NCBI RefSeq assembly: GCF_002160755.1
Contig: NZ_NFLE01000024.1
Coordinates: 1 to 61,442 of the forward strand
From: Lachnoclostridium sp. An14
Lineage (GTDB): Bacteria; Bacillota; Clostridia; Lachnospirales; Lachnospiraceae
Length of the DNA stretch: 61,442 nt
Reading direction: 5' to 3'
This document shows, piece after piece, positions 25,363 through 33,314 of the stretch. The notes below the pieces were generated by a model. The model saw only the letters and a list, made by a program, of their open reading frames with translations. It had not been told where the DNA came from and ran no database searches. How positions within the stretch are numbered: position 1 is the stretch's first letter; every line of letters starts with the position of its first letter. A program made the position numbers and the translations under genes.

Positions 25363-26187
25363 ATGAAATACAAAATTGGAACGGTCGCAAAGCTTTTGGG
25401 AGTGTCCCCGGAGGCGCTGCGGCTTTATGAGAGAAACGGCATTTTAAAATCGTCCAAAAAGGACGCGGAAAACGGCTACCGTTACTACAGCCGCTTAGAT
25501 ATCACCGCCCTCATGCGGGCCAGGGCCTACCACCAGTACGGGTTTTCCATGCGGGAAACGGAGGCCCTGATCAACTCCGACGACGTGACCTACGTTCACC
25601 AGGAGTACAACAGCCGGGCGGAGGCGCTGGAGGCGGAAATCCTCCAGAAGACACGGATTCTGGACTATCTCCGGCGAATGTCCGGCCTGTTGGACCTCCT
25701 GCCGTCGGAGCTTTGGACCATCCGCCGGGAAACCAGCCCCGGACTGTACCGGCTGGAATTTATGAAAGGGGAAGAATTGATCTTAAATTCAGAACAGTTG
25801 AAATTGTTTCCACAATGGGTTGGACTTGCTCCCTTTGCCTTTCCCGCCCAGCGGGTGAGCTGGCAGGGGCTGAGCCAGGGGCGGGACGAAAGCTTTTCTG
25901 CCCTGGGCGTGCTGGAACAGGACGCCAAAACCCTGGAGATGCCCGCTGCCCTGTGCTGCGGCTCCTACCATCCTCCCACGGACTGCCTGTACACGGTGAT
26001 TGAGGTTTCCTCTGAGGAAAACCCGTCCGCCGTCCAGTACCTGTCCCATTTGGTGGATTATGTAAACTCCCACGGTATTACGGTCACAGGGGATCCCGTC
26101 TGCCGCACCTTTCTCTCCATGAACAAAAGGGAAAACTACCGCCGGTTCCGGCAGGTCTGGCTGCCGGTGGAAATGGAAAACGGCTGA
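25363..26187 (+). CDS. MerR-family regulator with effector-binding domain
   Basis: A 274-residue regulator. The MerR DNA-binding domain is residues 1-70 (YKIGTVAKLLGVSPEALRLY, RLDITALMRARAYHQYGFSM), followed by a coiled coil (about 80-115) and a GyrI/BmrR-like ligand-binding C-terminus (about 120-274). ATG at 25363 follows AGAGAGGA. The next promoter downstream has the 19-bp spacer typical of MerR activation, so it probably drives the chromate-transporter pair in response to a small molecule. Confidence 0.85.
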   Translation: MKYKIGTVAKLLGVSPEALRLYERNGILKSSKKDAENGYRYYSRLDITALMRARAYHQYGFSMRETEALINSDDVTYVHQEYNSRAEALEAEILQKTRILDYLRRMSGLLDLLPSELWTIRRETSPGLYRLEFMKGEELILNSEQLKLFPQWVGLAPFAFPAQRVSWQGLSQGRDESFSALGVLEQDAKTLEMPAALCCGSYHPPTDCLYTVIEVSSEENPSAVQYLSHLVDYVNSHGITVTGDPVCRTFLSMNKRENYRRFRQVWLPVEMENG

Positions 26188-26219
26188 CCGGCCATCTTTC
26201 ATTCTCTCCCACACTTTCC

Positions 26220-26250
26220 TTGACTTTACACAAGGTTTAAGGCTTATAAT
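26220..26250 (+). promoter_or_regulatory. MerR-type promoter with 19-bp spacer
   Basis: TTGACT at 26220-26225 and TATAAT at 26245-26250 are separated by 19 bp, 2 bp longer than normal. The spacer carries an imperfect dyad (CCTTGAC.../GGTTTAAGG). MerR regulators activate such over-spaced promoters by distorting DNA. Confidence 0.65.
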
Positions 26251-26294
26251 GTCTCTAAACTTCAGAGGAAACAAAAGGAGGGAACCATTTACTC

Positions 26295-26873
26295 ATGAAA
26301 AACTGGAAAAAAGCCCTGATCCTCTTTGGGCAGTTCTTCAAATTCGGCTGTTTCACCTTCGGCGGCGGCTGGAGCATCGTAGCGCAGATGCAAAAGCTGT
26401 ACGTGGAGGAGGAACAAACCATCACCAGCCAGGAGCTCCTAGACATCACCAGCGTCGGCCGCAGCCTGCCGGGCACCATGATCGGAAACGTGGCCATGCT
26501 TTACGGCTACCGGGTGGGCGGCGTGCTCTGCGGCATCTCCTGCGTCATCGCCATGATCACCCCACCGATGATCATTCTGTCCTTCATCACCTATTTCTAC
26601 ACGATTTTCCGGGAAAACGTCTGGGTGATGAACGCCATGACCGGTGTCCGGGCGGCCATTGTGCCCATCATCGCCTGCGCCGCCGTCAATATGGTCAAGG
26701 GCGCGTTCCGGTTTCCGCCCTGCTATCTTCTGACTGCGGCGGCCTTTGCCCTGTATCTGTTCTTTGGCATCAGCTGCGTGGAGCTGGTGGTCATGGGCAT
26801 CGTCGGAGGAATTCTGATCTGTGAGTACTACGAGAGAAAGGAGCTGAAAAACCATGATTCCCGTCATTCTTGA
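26295..26873 (+). CDS. Chromate transporter, N-terminal-type half
   Basis: A 192-residue membrane protein with about 5-6 helices. KFGCFTFGGGWSIVAQMQ and GRSLPGTMIGNVAMLYGYRV are signatures of the CHR (chromate transporter) domain. It is the first half of a split transporter; the second half is the overlapping next gene. ATG follows AAAGGAGG. Split CHR pairs form heteromeric exporters; the real substrate in an anaerobe is uncertain. Confidence 0.87.
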   Translation: MKNWKKALILFGQFFKFGCFTFGGGWSIVAQMQKLYVEEEQTITSQELLDITSVGRSLPGTMIGNVAMLYGYRVGGVLCGISCVIAMITPPMIILSFITYFYTIFRENVWVMNAMTGVRAAIVPIIACAAVNMVKGAFRFPPCYLLTAAAFALYLFFGISCVELVVMGIVGGILICEYYERKELKNHDSRHS

Positions 26874-27396
26874 CCTGTTCTGGAGCTTTGTGAAAATCGG
26901 GTTTACCAGTTTCGGCGGCCTGTCCATGATCCCCCTCATCAGCCATGAGGTCGTCTCCCACGGCTGGATGAATTTGAGCGAGGTCTCTGACATCGTAGCC
27001 ATCGCGGAAATGACTCCCGGCCCTCTGGGCCTAAACTGCGCCACCTTCGCCGGCATCCATGCCACCGGCATTCCCGGGGCCATTGTGGCAAACTTAGGTG
27101 TACTCACCCCCACCCTTACCCTCACCGCCCTGGCCGCCGTCTTTTTCCAGAAATTCCAGAAAAGCCGGCGCATGACCCAGATCCTCACCGGCGTCCGCCC
27201 CGTGTGCATCGGCCTGCTCATCGGCGTCATCGTATCCTTTATGCAGACTAACTATGTGATCGAATCCGCCGTCAGCATCCCGGCCATCCTCATCGGCGCC
27301 ATCGACGCTGTGCTGCTGTTTAAATGGGATGTGAGCATTCCCAAGGTGATTCTGCTCAGCGCGGGGTTGGGGCTTGTGTTGTTTGGGGTGTTTTGA
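26854..27396 (+). CDS. Chromate transporter, C-terminal-type half
   Basis: A 180-residue membrane protein with a second CHR domain: KIGFTSFGGLSMIPLISHEV, VAIAEMTPGPLGLNCATFAG. It overlaps the preceding half by 20 bp, and its ribosome site GAAAGGAG is inside that gene, so the pair is translated together. A terminator follows at 27448. Confidence 0.87.
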   Translation: MIPVILDLFWSFVKIGFTSFGGLSMIPLISHEVVSHGWMNLSEVSDIVAIAEMTPGPLGLNCATFAGIHATGIPGAIVANLGVLTPTLTLTALAAVFFQKFQKSRRMTQILTGVRPVCIGLLIGVIVSFMQTNYVIESAVSIPAILIGAIDAVLLFKWDVSIPKVILLSAGLGLVLFGVF

Positions 27397-27447
27397 GTTG
27401 CTGGGCTGTTGATTGGATATATCATTTTTTGTTGTTTCGTGTTAAAA

Positions 27448-27487
27448 GGCGGTCGGTTTTTATAGAATAAAACTGCCGTCTTTTTTT
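27448..27487 (+). terminator. Terminator of chromate-transporter pair
   Basis: An imperfect stem, GGCGGTCGGTTTT with AAAACTGCCGTC, followed by seven T residues. Confidence 0.7.
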
Positions 27488-27515
27488 GCGGTTCCGTTTT
27501 TCCCATTTTCCGCCT

Positions 27516-27533
27516 TATACGACTGCAGTAGTA
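27516..27533. promoter_or_regulatory. BlaI-type operator 1
   Basis: TATACGACTGCAGTAGTA has a palindromic core (ACTGCAGT) and resembles the TACTACA-type dyads bound by BlaI/MecI. It abuts the -35 of the blaI promoter. An inverted near-identical copy follows 45 bp later. Confidence 0.65.
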
Positions 27534-27562
27534 TTGACTTTTTCCCAAAAATCCTGTATCGT
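27534..27562 (+). promoter_or_regulatory. Promoter of blaI-blaR1 pair
   Basis: TTGACT at 27534-27539, a 17-bp spacer and TATCGT at 27557-27562, flanked on both sides by operators. Confidence 0.55.
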
Positions 27563-27578
27563 GTAATCAGAAACACAA

Positions 27579-27595
27579 ACTACTCCAGTCGTATA
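27579..27595. promoter_or_regulatory. BlaI-type operator 2
   Basis: ACTACTCCAGTCGTATA is the reverse complement of operator 1 at 16 of 17 positions. It lies just before the blaI ribosome site. Confidence 0.65.
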
Positions 27596-27610
27596 GAAAG
27601 GAGGCCGCAG

Positions 27611-27970
27611 ATGAATATCAAACTATTCGATTCAGAGCTGAAAGTGATGAACGTACTTTGGCGGGAGGGCGATGCCACGGCAAAACACATATCCGACGTT
27701 TTGAAAGCAGAAGTTGGTTGGAACGTAAATACCACATATACGCTGATAAAAAGGTGCATCAAAAAAGGGGCGATTGAGCGCTCCGAACCAAACTTTATGT
27801 GCCATGCCCTGATTCCTAAAGAGGAGGTTCAGGAATCGGAAACAAACGAACTGATCAATAAGATTTATGACGGCTCTGCCGACAAGCTGTTCGCCGCTCT
27901 TTTGGGAAGGAAGAAACTTACCGCGGAACAGATCGAACGGTTAAAGCAGATCGTTGGGGAATTCCAGTGA
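27611..27970 (+). CDS. BlaI/MecI/CopY-family repressor
   Basis: A 119-residue winged-helix repressor: FDSELKVMNVLWREGDATAK, then VNTTYTLIKRCIKKGAIER, and a C-terminal dimerisation helix region with the site for induced proteolysis expected near the middle. AAAGGAGG precedes ATG. It is co-transcribed with the BlaR1-like sensor and probably binds the two operators flanking its promoter. Confidence 0.88.
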   Translation: MNIKLFDSELKVMNVLWREGDATAKHISDVLKAEVGWNVNTTYTLIKRCIKKGAIERSEPNFMCHALIPKEEVQESETNELINKIYDGSADKLFAALLGRKKLTAEQIERLKQIVGEFQ

Positions 27971-27980
27971 GGTGACGCAT

Positions 27981-29498
27981 ATGAGTTTACTGCAAATGAG
28001 CATTTCCGGCGCTGTGCTGATCTTATTCATTCTTTTTATCCGGGCGGTCGCGGTCAACCGATTGCCGAAAAGAACCTTTTTAATTTTGTGGTGGATTACC
28101 ATTTTAAGATTGCTCATACCTGTTTCCGTTCCGTCTGCCCTCAGCGTGTATTCTTTCTTAGAGCGGACAGCGGCACATTCCGGGCAAACTCCCATCGGCA
28201 ATGTTATGGCAATGATGCAGGGAGAGACTCCCGCATTCACAGGGGAGCTTTTAAATGTGCCTGTCTCTCCCATTTCCGCACCGTTTGCCATCTGGCTGGC
28301 GGGAACGCTATTTTTCGCGGCGTTTTTTTCCATATCTTACCTGCGGTGCCGGCTTGAATTTTCCATGTCGCTGCCCGTTCAGAACGTGTTCGCGGAAAAA
28401 TGGCTGAAGGATCATCCGCTGACGCGCTCCATTTCCATAAGGCAAAGCGACCGCATTTTTGCCCCTCTGACTTATGGGATCCTCCAGCCAGTTATCTTAA
28501 TGCCCAAGACAACCAACTGGAAAGACACCAGACAGCTGCAATATATTTTTTTATATGAATACATTCACATCCGCCGGTTTGACGCTGCCGCGAAACTGAT
28601 TGCCGCCTTTGCCCTGTGCGTTCACTGGTTTAATCCGTTGGTGTGGGGGATGTACCTTCTTTTTAACCGGGATATGGAGCTGGCCTGTGACGAAAGCGTT
28701 GTGCGGCTGTCCGGGGAAACCGCCAAGAAGGACTATGCGTTAATGCTTATCCATATGGAGGCAAAGAAAAGCGGTTTCATGCCGTTTTGTAATGAGTTTA
28801 GCAAAAACGCGGTTGAGGAACGAATTACCGCTATTATGAAAACAAAACGGCCGCCCATGGCCGCCATACTGATTTCCTGTTTGACTGTATTTGCTGCCAT
28901 CAGTATATTTGCCACCTCCGCTGCCGCGCCGCCAAACACTGCCGCGTCCCATACCCCCTTTGCCACGGAAACGGGGACCGACAAGGGGAAAACCGGAGCG
29001 GATGCCGAGAATTCTATGTCCATTATCCATGAAAGCGTGGAACTCCTTTATTACGAAAACGGATGGCCTTATCTTCATGACATCCTCACGAACAACACCG
29101 ACCGAACCATAACTGAAATGGAGTATTGTATGCTGGCATATGATGAGCATGGCACACCTTTAAAATTATACTGGAACTTTTTTGACAGCAGCCAAGAGCA
29201 AAGCTATGACTATCTCGCGAGGATTGACGGCTTGCGCATCGCTCCCCATGAAACGGCAGATTATCACGGCGGCTGGTCCTTGTACGACGGGGAGGCCATG
29301 GAGAATTGGCCTGTGATTGGAAACGGCGAAAGAAACCAGGTCGCATATTCCCTGTTCTGTTTAAAACAAGTGGTTTTTGAAGATGGCTCCACATGGAATA
29401 ATCCACATTACAGCCAGTGGTTTGAAACGTATGCGGGAAAGGAGGTAAGGCCAGAGGAGCTGCGGAATTATTATCCGTATCGGTATGGGATTGAATAG
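27981..29498 (+). CDS. BlaR1/MecR1-like M56 sensor with altered zinc motif
   Basis: A 505-residue membrane sensor. Helices near 7-25, 35-50 and 100-120 precede an M56 peptidase-like domain. The expected HExxH reads YEYIH (Y192, E193, H196), while the downstream Glu region DMELACDE (E233) is intact. A helix near 290 leads to an external domain of about 200 residues with a ligand-like beta fold (VELLYYENGWPYLHDILTNN). It lacks the penicillin-binding domain of classical BlaR1. The start was moved to ATG at 27981 behind GAGGTG; the upstream TTG start has no ribosome site. Confidence 0.82.
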   Translation: MSLLQMSISGAVLILFILFIRAVAVNRLPKRTFLILWWITILRLLIPVSVPSALSVYSFLERTAAHSGQTPIGNVMAMMQGETPAFTGELLNVPVSPISAPFAIWLAGTLFFAAFFSISYLRCRLEFSMSLPVQNVFAEKWLKDHPLTRSISIRQSDRIFAPLTYGILQPVILMPKTTNWKDTRQLQYIFLYEYIHIRRFDAAAKLIAAFALCVHWFNPLVWGMYLLFNRDMELACDESVVRLSGETAKKDYALMLIHMEAKKSGFMPFCNEFSKNAVEERITAIMKTKRPPMAAILISCLTVFAAISIFATSAAAPPNTAASHTPFATETGTDKGKTGADAENSMSIIHESVELLYYENGWPYLHDILTNNTDRTITEMEYCMLAYDEHGTPLKLYWNFFDSSQEQSYDYLARIDGLRIAPHETADYHGGWSLYDGEAMENWPVIGNGERNQVAYSLFCLKQVVFEDGSTWNNPHYSQWFETYAGKEVRPEELRNYYPYRYGIE

Positions 29499-29511
29499 AA
29501 AGTGCGGCTCA

Positions 29512-29565
29512 TACGCCGGTGGCTTTTAGGCCATAGGGAATGAAGTTTCCTATCGGCCTAAAAAC
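29512..29565 (+). repeat. Repeat family R1-related hairpin
   Basis: CGCCGGTGGCTTTTAGGCC leads into a hairpin, ATAGGGAATGAAGTTTCCTAT, flanked by complementary TTTTAGGCC/GGCCTAAAA. It resembles the 3' part of copies B and E and again starts just after a + strand stop codon. It may also serve as terminator for the sensor gene. Confidence 0.5.
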
Positions 29566-29644
29566 AGCGGTTGCAGACAGCGGCCAGAATTCCCAAGAAG
29601 AACGAAACAAATCTAAAACTTGTCCTCTCGCTCTTTTACAGCGT

Positions 29645-30007
29645 TTATTCATATGGATTGATATAATCCGGGCATAAATACATTTCACTCCATGTCATCA
29701 TAGTTTGAAGAACCGGAATAAAGCTCTCTCCAAGATCTGTAAGGGAATACTCTACCTTCGGAGGAATCTCTTTATAAATTTCCCTGTGAAGAAATCCGTC
29801 ATTTTCCAATTCGCGGAGCTGTTTTGTCAGTGTGGACTGCGTAATGCCGTCAAGGCGGCGCATAAGTTCTCCAAACCGCTGTACCTTATAAAAAGCCACA
29901 TACCACAAAATCAGAATTTTCCACTTTCCGCCGATGACAGACTGCAGCTTGCTCATAGGCACGCAGCGCGCAATCACGTCCTTATCACTAAACTTGTTTT
30001 CAGACAT
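29645..30007 (-). CDS. HxlR-family transcriptional regulator
   Basis: A 120-residue winged helix protein. IGGKWKILILWYV (about 25) and RFGELMRRLDGITQSTLTKQ (about 44-63) are the HxlR signature. A single Cys just before the first helix (ARCVPMS, C15) sits where redox- or electrophile-sensing members have their reactive thiol. It is divergent from the radical SAM pair, which it probably controls. AGAGAGGTG precedes ATG at 30007. Confidence 0.87.
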   Translation of the reverse strand: MSENKFSDKDVIARCVPMSKLQSVIGGKWKILILWYVAFYKVQRFGELMRRLDGITQSTLTKQLRELENDGFLHREIYKEIPPKVEYSLTDLGESFIPVLQTMMTWSEMYLCPDYINPYE

Positions 30008-30031
30008 CTATATGCACCTCTCTCCACAAGA

Positions 30032-30057
30032 GTATATTTTAAAATTTCTCAAAATAC
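30032..30057. promoter_or_regulatory. Possible HxlR operator
   Basis: An imperfect inverted repeat GTATATTTT...AAAATAC lies between the divergent HxlR and radical SAM genes. Suggested only by position and symmetry. Confidence 0.3.
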
Positions 30058-30188
30058 AAGATGCTCCTATCAGCTGTTCTTAGTACGAAAAATGATACTA
30101 CCGCTAAAAAAAGACAGTACTTGTATGCCATCGCGCAATCAGGTATTTTAGTGATGAAAAGAGAACAACGAAAAGGAGCGATACACTT

Positions 30189-31088
30189 ATGCACTATACC
30201 GGGACCATTTGGCGGCCACCTTATGAGGTTTCTTCTCTATTGCTGGAAGTCACAGCAGGGTGTACCCACCATAAATGTAAATTTTGCACGCTTTATAATG
30301 ATCTCCCTTTTCCGTTTCGAATGTCGCCAGCTGAGGACATTGAAACGGATCTAAAAGAGACGGCCAAGACAATGAAATTATGGCAGGGAACGGCATACCG
30401 CCGGACATTCCTCACAGGCGCCAATCCTTTTGTACTGAAAACGGAAAAGCTGCTGGAAATCGCAGATCTGATAAAAAAATACATTCCATCCTGTAATACG
30501 ATAGGCTGCTTTGCCCGCGTTACGGATGTCACGCTGAAAACAGATAAAGAATTGACTAAACTGCGTCAGGCAGGCTACGACGGATTGACGATCGGGATGG
30601 AAACCGGCGACGATGACGCCCTGAGATTTATGAATAAAGGCTATTTAGCTACTGATATTGTGACTCAGTGCAGACGGCTGGACAAGGCCGGCATTCACTA
30701 CAGCTTTTTCTATCTTACAGGCATATCCGGGGCAGGACGGGGAGAAACGGGAGCCGAATTGACCGCGGAACTATGCAATCAGCTCCACCCGGCTCTGATC
30801 GGCGCGAATATGCTGACCATTTATCCCGACTCGGAATTGTATCAGGAGATCCAGAAGGGAAACTGGAACGAAGAAAGCGAGCTGGAAAAATATAAAGAGG
30901 TTCGGACACTCGTTGATAAATTAGAAATTCCCGTGACATTCGCCGCTCTGGGAGCCTCCAATGCCTTCCAGATTGTCGGGAATCTGCCCCGGGATAAACA
31001 GAAACTTTTGGCTGCGCTGGATAAAATTATCACGGGTGTGAGCGAAGAAGAATTGCGCCATTACCGGAAAAATCTGAAACATCTATAA
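30189..31088 (+). CDS. Radical SAM protein (paralogue 1)
   Basis: A 299-residue radical SAM enzyme. The cluster motif GCTHHKCKFC has CX4CX2C spacing, one residue longer than the usual CX3CX2C. RPPYE precedes it, and a glycine-rich SAM region (GYDGLTIGMETGDDDAL) follows. The family is widespread in clostridia; the reaction is unknown. ATG at 30189 is preceded by AAAAGGAG. A second paralogue starts 13 bp after this gene. Confidence 0.8.
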   Translation: MHYTGTIWRPPYEVSSLLLEVTAGCTHHKCKFCTLYNDLPFPFRMSPAEDIETDLKETAKTMKLWQGTAYRRTFLTGANPFVLKTEKLLEIADLIKKYIPSCNTIGCFARVTDVTLKTDKELTKLRQAGYDGLTIGMETGDDDALRFMNKGYLATDIVTQCRRLDKAGIHYSFFYLTGISGAGRGETGAELTAELCNQLHPALIGANMLTIYPDSELYQEIQKGNWNEESELEKYKEVRTLVDKLEIPVTFAALGASNAFQIVGNLPRDKQKLLAALDKIITGVSEEELRHYRKNLKHL

Positions 31089-31101
31089 TGGGGGGATTCC
31101 T

Positions 31102-31983
31102 TTGCATTTTACAGGCAGAACATGGCGGCCGCCGTATGAAGCAAGCTCCTTTATCCTGCAGGCAACGTCCGGCTGCACATATAATAAATGCGGATTTTGC
31201 AACTTGTATAAAGATGAGTGTTTCCGTATGTCACCATTACAGGAATTCAAAGAGGACTTAGAAGAATTAGCAAACTATCAGCCCACCGCGCGGCGGATTT
31301 TTTTGACAGGCGCGAATCCTTTCGCTATGAGCTATGAGAACTTAGTGGAACGGGCGCTACTGGTACACGATTATCTGGCCGAATGTCAGACCATTGCCAT
31401 GTTTTCAAGTATTCGTGATATAAAGAACAAAAAAGTATGGCAGCTCAGAAAACTGCGGACGTTAGGCATCAATGGCCTCAGTATTGGAACAGAGTCGGGG
31501 GACGATGGCACACTGCGTTTAGCAAATAAGGGATATACCGCGAAAGAGCTGATCGAACAGTGCAGAAAGCTGGATGAGGCGGGCATTGAATACTATTTCG
31601 TTTATATGACAGGACTTGCAGGAAAGGGGAACGGATGCCGAAACGCGGTAAACAGCGCAAGAGTATTCAGCAAGGTAAATCCTCGTTTTATTTCTGTTGA
31701 TTCGCTGACCCTGTTTCCTGATACAGAATTATATCAAATGGCACAGGCAGGCGCATTTTTCCCTGCGGGAGAAAAAGAACGGCTGAAAGAGTTGCAGATA
31801 TTTATAAAGAATTTGCAGATACGCACTCATCTGTTCGCGAATTCCAAATCAAATTTTTACCCTGTAACGGCATATTTACCAAAGGAGCGCGATTCTGTCA
31901 TCAATGAATTACAGGATGTCCTTGATACAACTGATGAAACGCAAATGATAGAATACCGGAATTGCTTAAAATCGTTAGGCTAA
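31102..31983 (+). CDS. Radical SAM protein (paralogue 2)
   Basis: A 293-residue paralogue of the preceding gene, with the same architecture: RPPYEASSF, GCTYNKCGFC (CX4CX2C), RIFLTGANPFA, LGINGLSIGTESGDDGTL. The two proteins align along their full length. The start is TTG at 31102 after GGGGG. Tandem duplication suggests related substrates or a heterodimer. Confidence 0.8.
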   Translation: MHFTGRTWRPPYEASSFILQATSGCTYNKCGFCNLYKDECFRMSPLQEFKEDLEELANYQPTARRIFLTGANPFAMSYENLVERALLVHDYLAECQTIAMFSSIRDIKNKKVWQLRKLRTLGINGLSIGTESGDDGTLRLANKGYTAKELIEQCRKLDEAGIEYYFVYMTGLAGKGNGCRNAVNSARVFSKVNPRFISVDSLTLFPDTELYQMAQAGAFFPAGEKERLKELQIFIKNLQIRTHLFANSKSNFYPVTAYLPKERDSVINELQDVLDTTDETQMIEYRNCLKSLG

Positions 31984-32079
31984 GCGGCGATCTGACAATC
32001 TCCAAATTCCCTCCCATCAGCCTGCATAAATTGTACTTCTTTCTAATATGATGTAAAAAACGTTCTCAGGGGTAAGCCC

Positions 32080-32355
32080 ATGAAGGAATATATCGAGGAA
32101 CGTGCGGTGGCCATAGCCAACTACATCATAGACTACAACGCCACAGTACGGCAGACGGCGAAGAAGTTTGGAATCAGTAAATCGACGGTGCACAAGGACG
32201 TCACCGACCGCTTAGAGCACATCAACCCCTCCCTGGCCGCGCGGGCGCGGGTGGTTCTAGATGTGAACAAGTCGGAGCGTCACATCCGGGGCGGAATGGC
32301 TACCAGGGAGAAGTATCAGCACCGGTTGGCGATTTGCAGCAAAGAATCCAAATAA
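32080..32355 (+). CDS. spoIIID: Sporulation regulator SpoIIID
   Basis: A 91-residue DNA-binding protein of the sporulation mother cell. ATVRQTAKKFGISKSTVHKD is the helix-turn-helix, and HIRGGMATREKY is the conserved C-terminal basic segment. It switches genes of the sigma-E regulon in known spore-formers, and so marks this organism as an endospore former. AGGGG lies upstream of the ATG. I could not securely assign a sigma-E promoter, although GCATAAATT near 32023 is compatible with a -10. Confidence 0.95.
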   Translation: MKEYIEERAVAIANYIIDYNATVRQTAKKFGISKSTVHKDVTDRLEHINPSLAARARVVLDVNKSERHIRGGMATREKYQHRLAICSKESK

Positions 32356-32590
32356 ACCGGGCCGTCCTCTCTCAAACCTCTCCCGCCACCCTGTAGCAGC
32401 CAGAACAGCAAACCGAAATGACGTTTCCGCTCATCTCTCCCATTTTTCCAAAACCGGGAACCGGCGCAGGCGGTTTCCCTGAAATTTCCCGTCACAAGAA
32501 TCCCGTTTCCCGGCATCTGGCCTTCCGGGCAGCGGGATTTTCTTTCGCCCCTATTCCCTCTCCCTCAAAATCATGCTAAAATGAACCTAT
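32356..32590. other. Intergenic region before M2 element
   Basis: No gene or clear terminator is visible here. A -10-like TAAAAT at about 32576-32581, with a weak -35, may be the promoter for the acetyltransferase and lies 9 bp before the M2 insertion. The 7 bases before the insertion (AACCTAT) are the left target duplication. Confidence 0.4.
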
Positions 32591-32790
32591 GATGTTGGGG
32601 TCAAAAGGTATTTTGACCCCTTTGATACCGGATTGTTTCGCACTACGTGCTCCCGCAATCCTGGGAAACATTCATAATCCGCTCATTTTTCTACGAAAAA
32701 TGGCTGCTTATTCATGTTTTTGGCGGGTCAAAAGGTCAAAAATCCTCTTGCAAGCTTGCATCGGATTTCTGACCTTTTGACCCTGGTATC
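32591..32790 (+). mobile_element. MITE-like structured element family M2, copy 1
   Basis: A 200-bp non-coding element. Ends GATGTTGGGGTCAAAAGGT and, inverted, GATACCAGGGTCAAAAGGT match at 15 of 19 bases. It is flanked by a perfect 7-bp duplication AACCTAT (32584-32590 and 32791-32797). Three internal hairpins are visible: GGGGTCAAAA/TTTTGACCCC; GGATTG...CAATCC with inner GCAC/GTGC; and GGGTCAAAAGGTCA with its complement. It sits in the leader of the acetyltransferase gene. It matches, inverted, 55571-55772. Confidence 0.82.
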
Positions 32791-32834
32791 AACCTATTCC
32801 TATTTACACAAATTTCACTAAAAAGGAGCCTCCC

Positions 32835-33311
32835 ATGCCAATCCAAATCCGCAAATACCGTCCGGAGGACTGCCGGACCTTAAGCCAGTTATTTTTTGAC
32901 ACCGTTCACACCGTAAACGCCAGAGACTACACCCCAGAGCAGCTTGCCGTCTGGGCCACCGGCACCGTGGACCTGGAGAAATGGAATCAGTCGTTTCTGG
33001 AACATTACACCGTAGTGGCCGTAGACGGGGAACGGATCGTGGGATTCGGGGACATGGACCATACCGGATATTTGGACCGGCTGTTTGTTCACAAGGATTT
33101 CCAGGGAAAAGGCGCCGCCACCGCCATCTGCCGGGAGCTGGAGCGGGCTGTGCCCTCGGAGCGCTACACCACCCACGCCTCCATCACCGCCAGGCCGTTT
33201 TTCCAGGCCAGAGGATACCGGGTGGTAAAGGAGCAGCAGGTGGAGCGGCAGGGCGTACTGCTGACAAACTATATTATGGAAAAAATACCCACAGAGAAAG
33301 GCGGAAAATAG
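32835..33311 (+). CDS. GNAT-family N-acetyltransferase
   Basis: A 158-residue acetyltransferase. IRKYRPEDCRTLSQLFFDTV is the N-terminal strand and helix; RLFVHKDFQGKGAATAICRE contains the acetyl-CoA pyrophosphate loop (Q/RxxGxG/A type, QGKGAA). The C-terminal Tyr-rich strand fits YafP-like members. Substrate unknown. AAAAAGGAG precedes ATG. The next gene starts 3 bp after its stop, so the two are co-expressed. Confidence 0.85.
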   Translation: MPIQIRKYRPEDCRTLSQLFFDTVHTVNARDYTPEQLAVWATGTVDLEKWNQSFLEHYTVVAVDGERIVGFGDMDHTGYLDRLFVHKDFQGKGAATAICRELERAVPSERYTTHASITARPFFQARGYRVVKEQQVERQGVLLTNYIMEKIPTEKGGK

Positions 33312-33314
33312 ACT

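Noticed and set aside
32589-32780. Frame within the M2 element containing NIHNPLIFLRKM, also seen reversed at 55566-55841
   Set aside because: Both frames run through hairpin arms of a MITE with target duplications; no ribosome site. Best treated as non-coding repeat.
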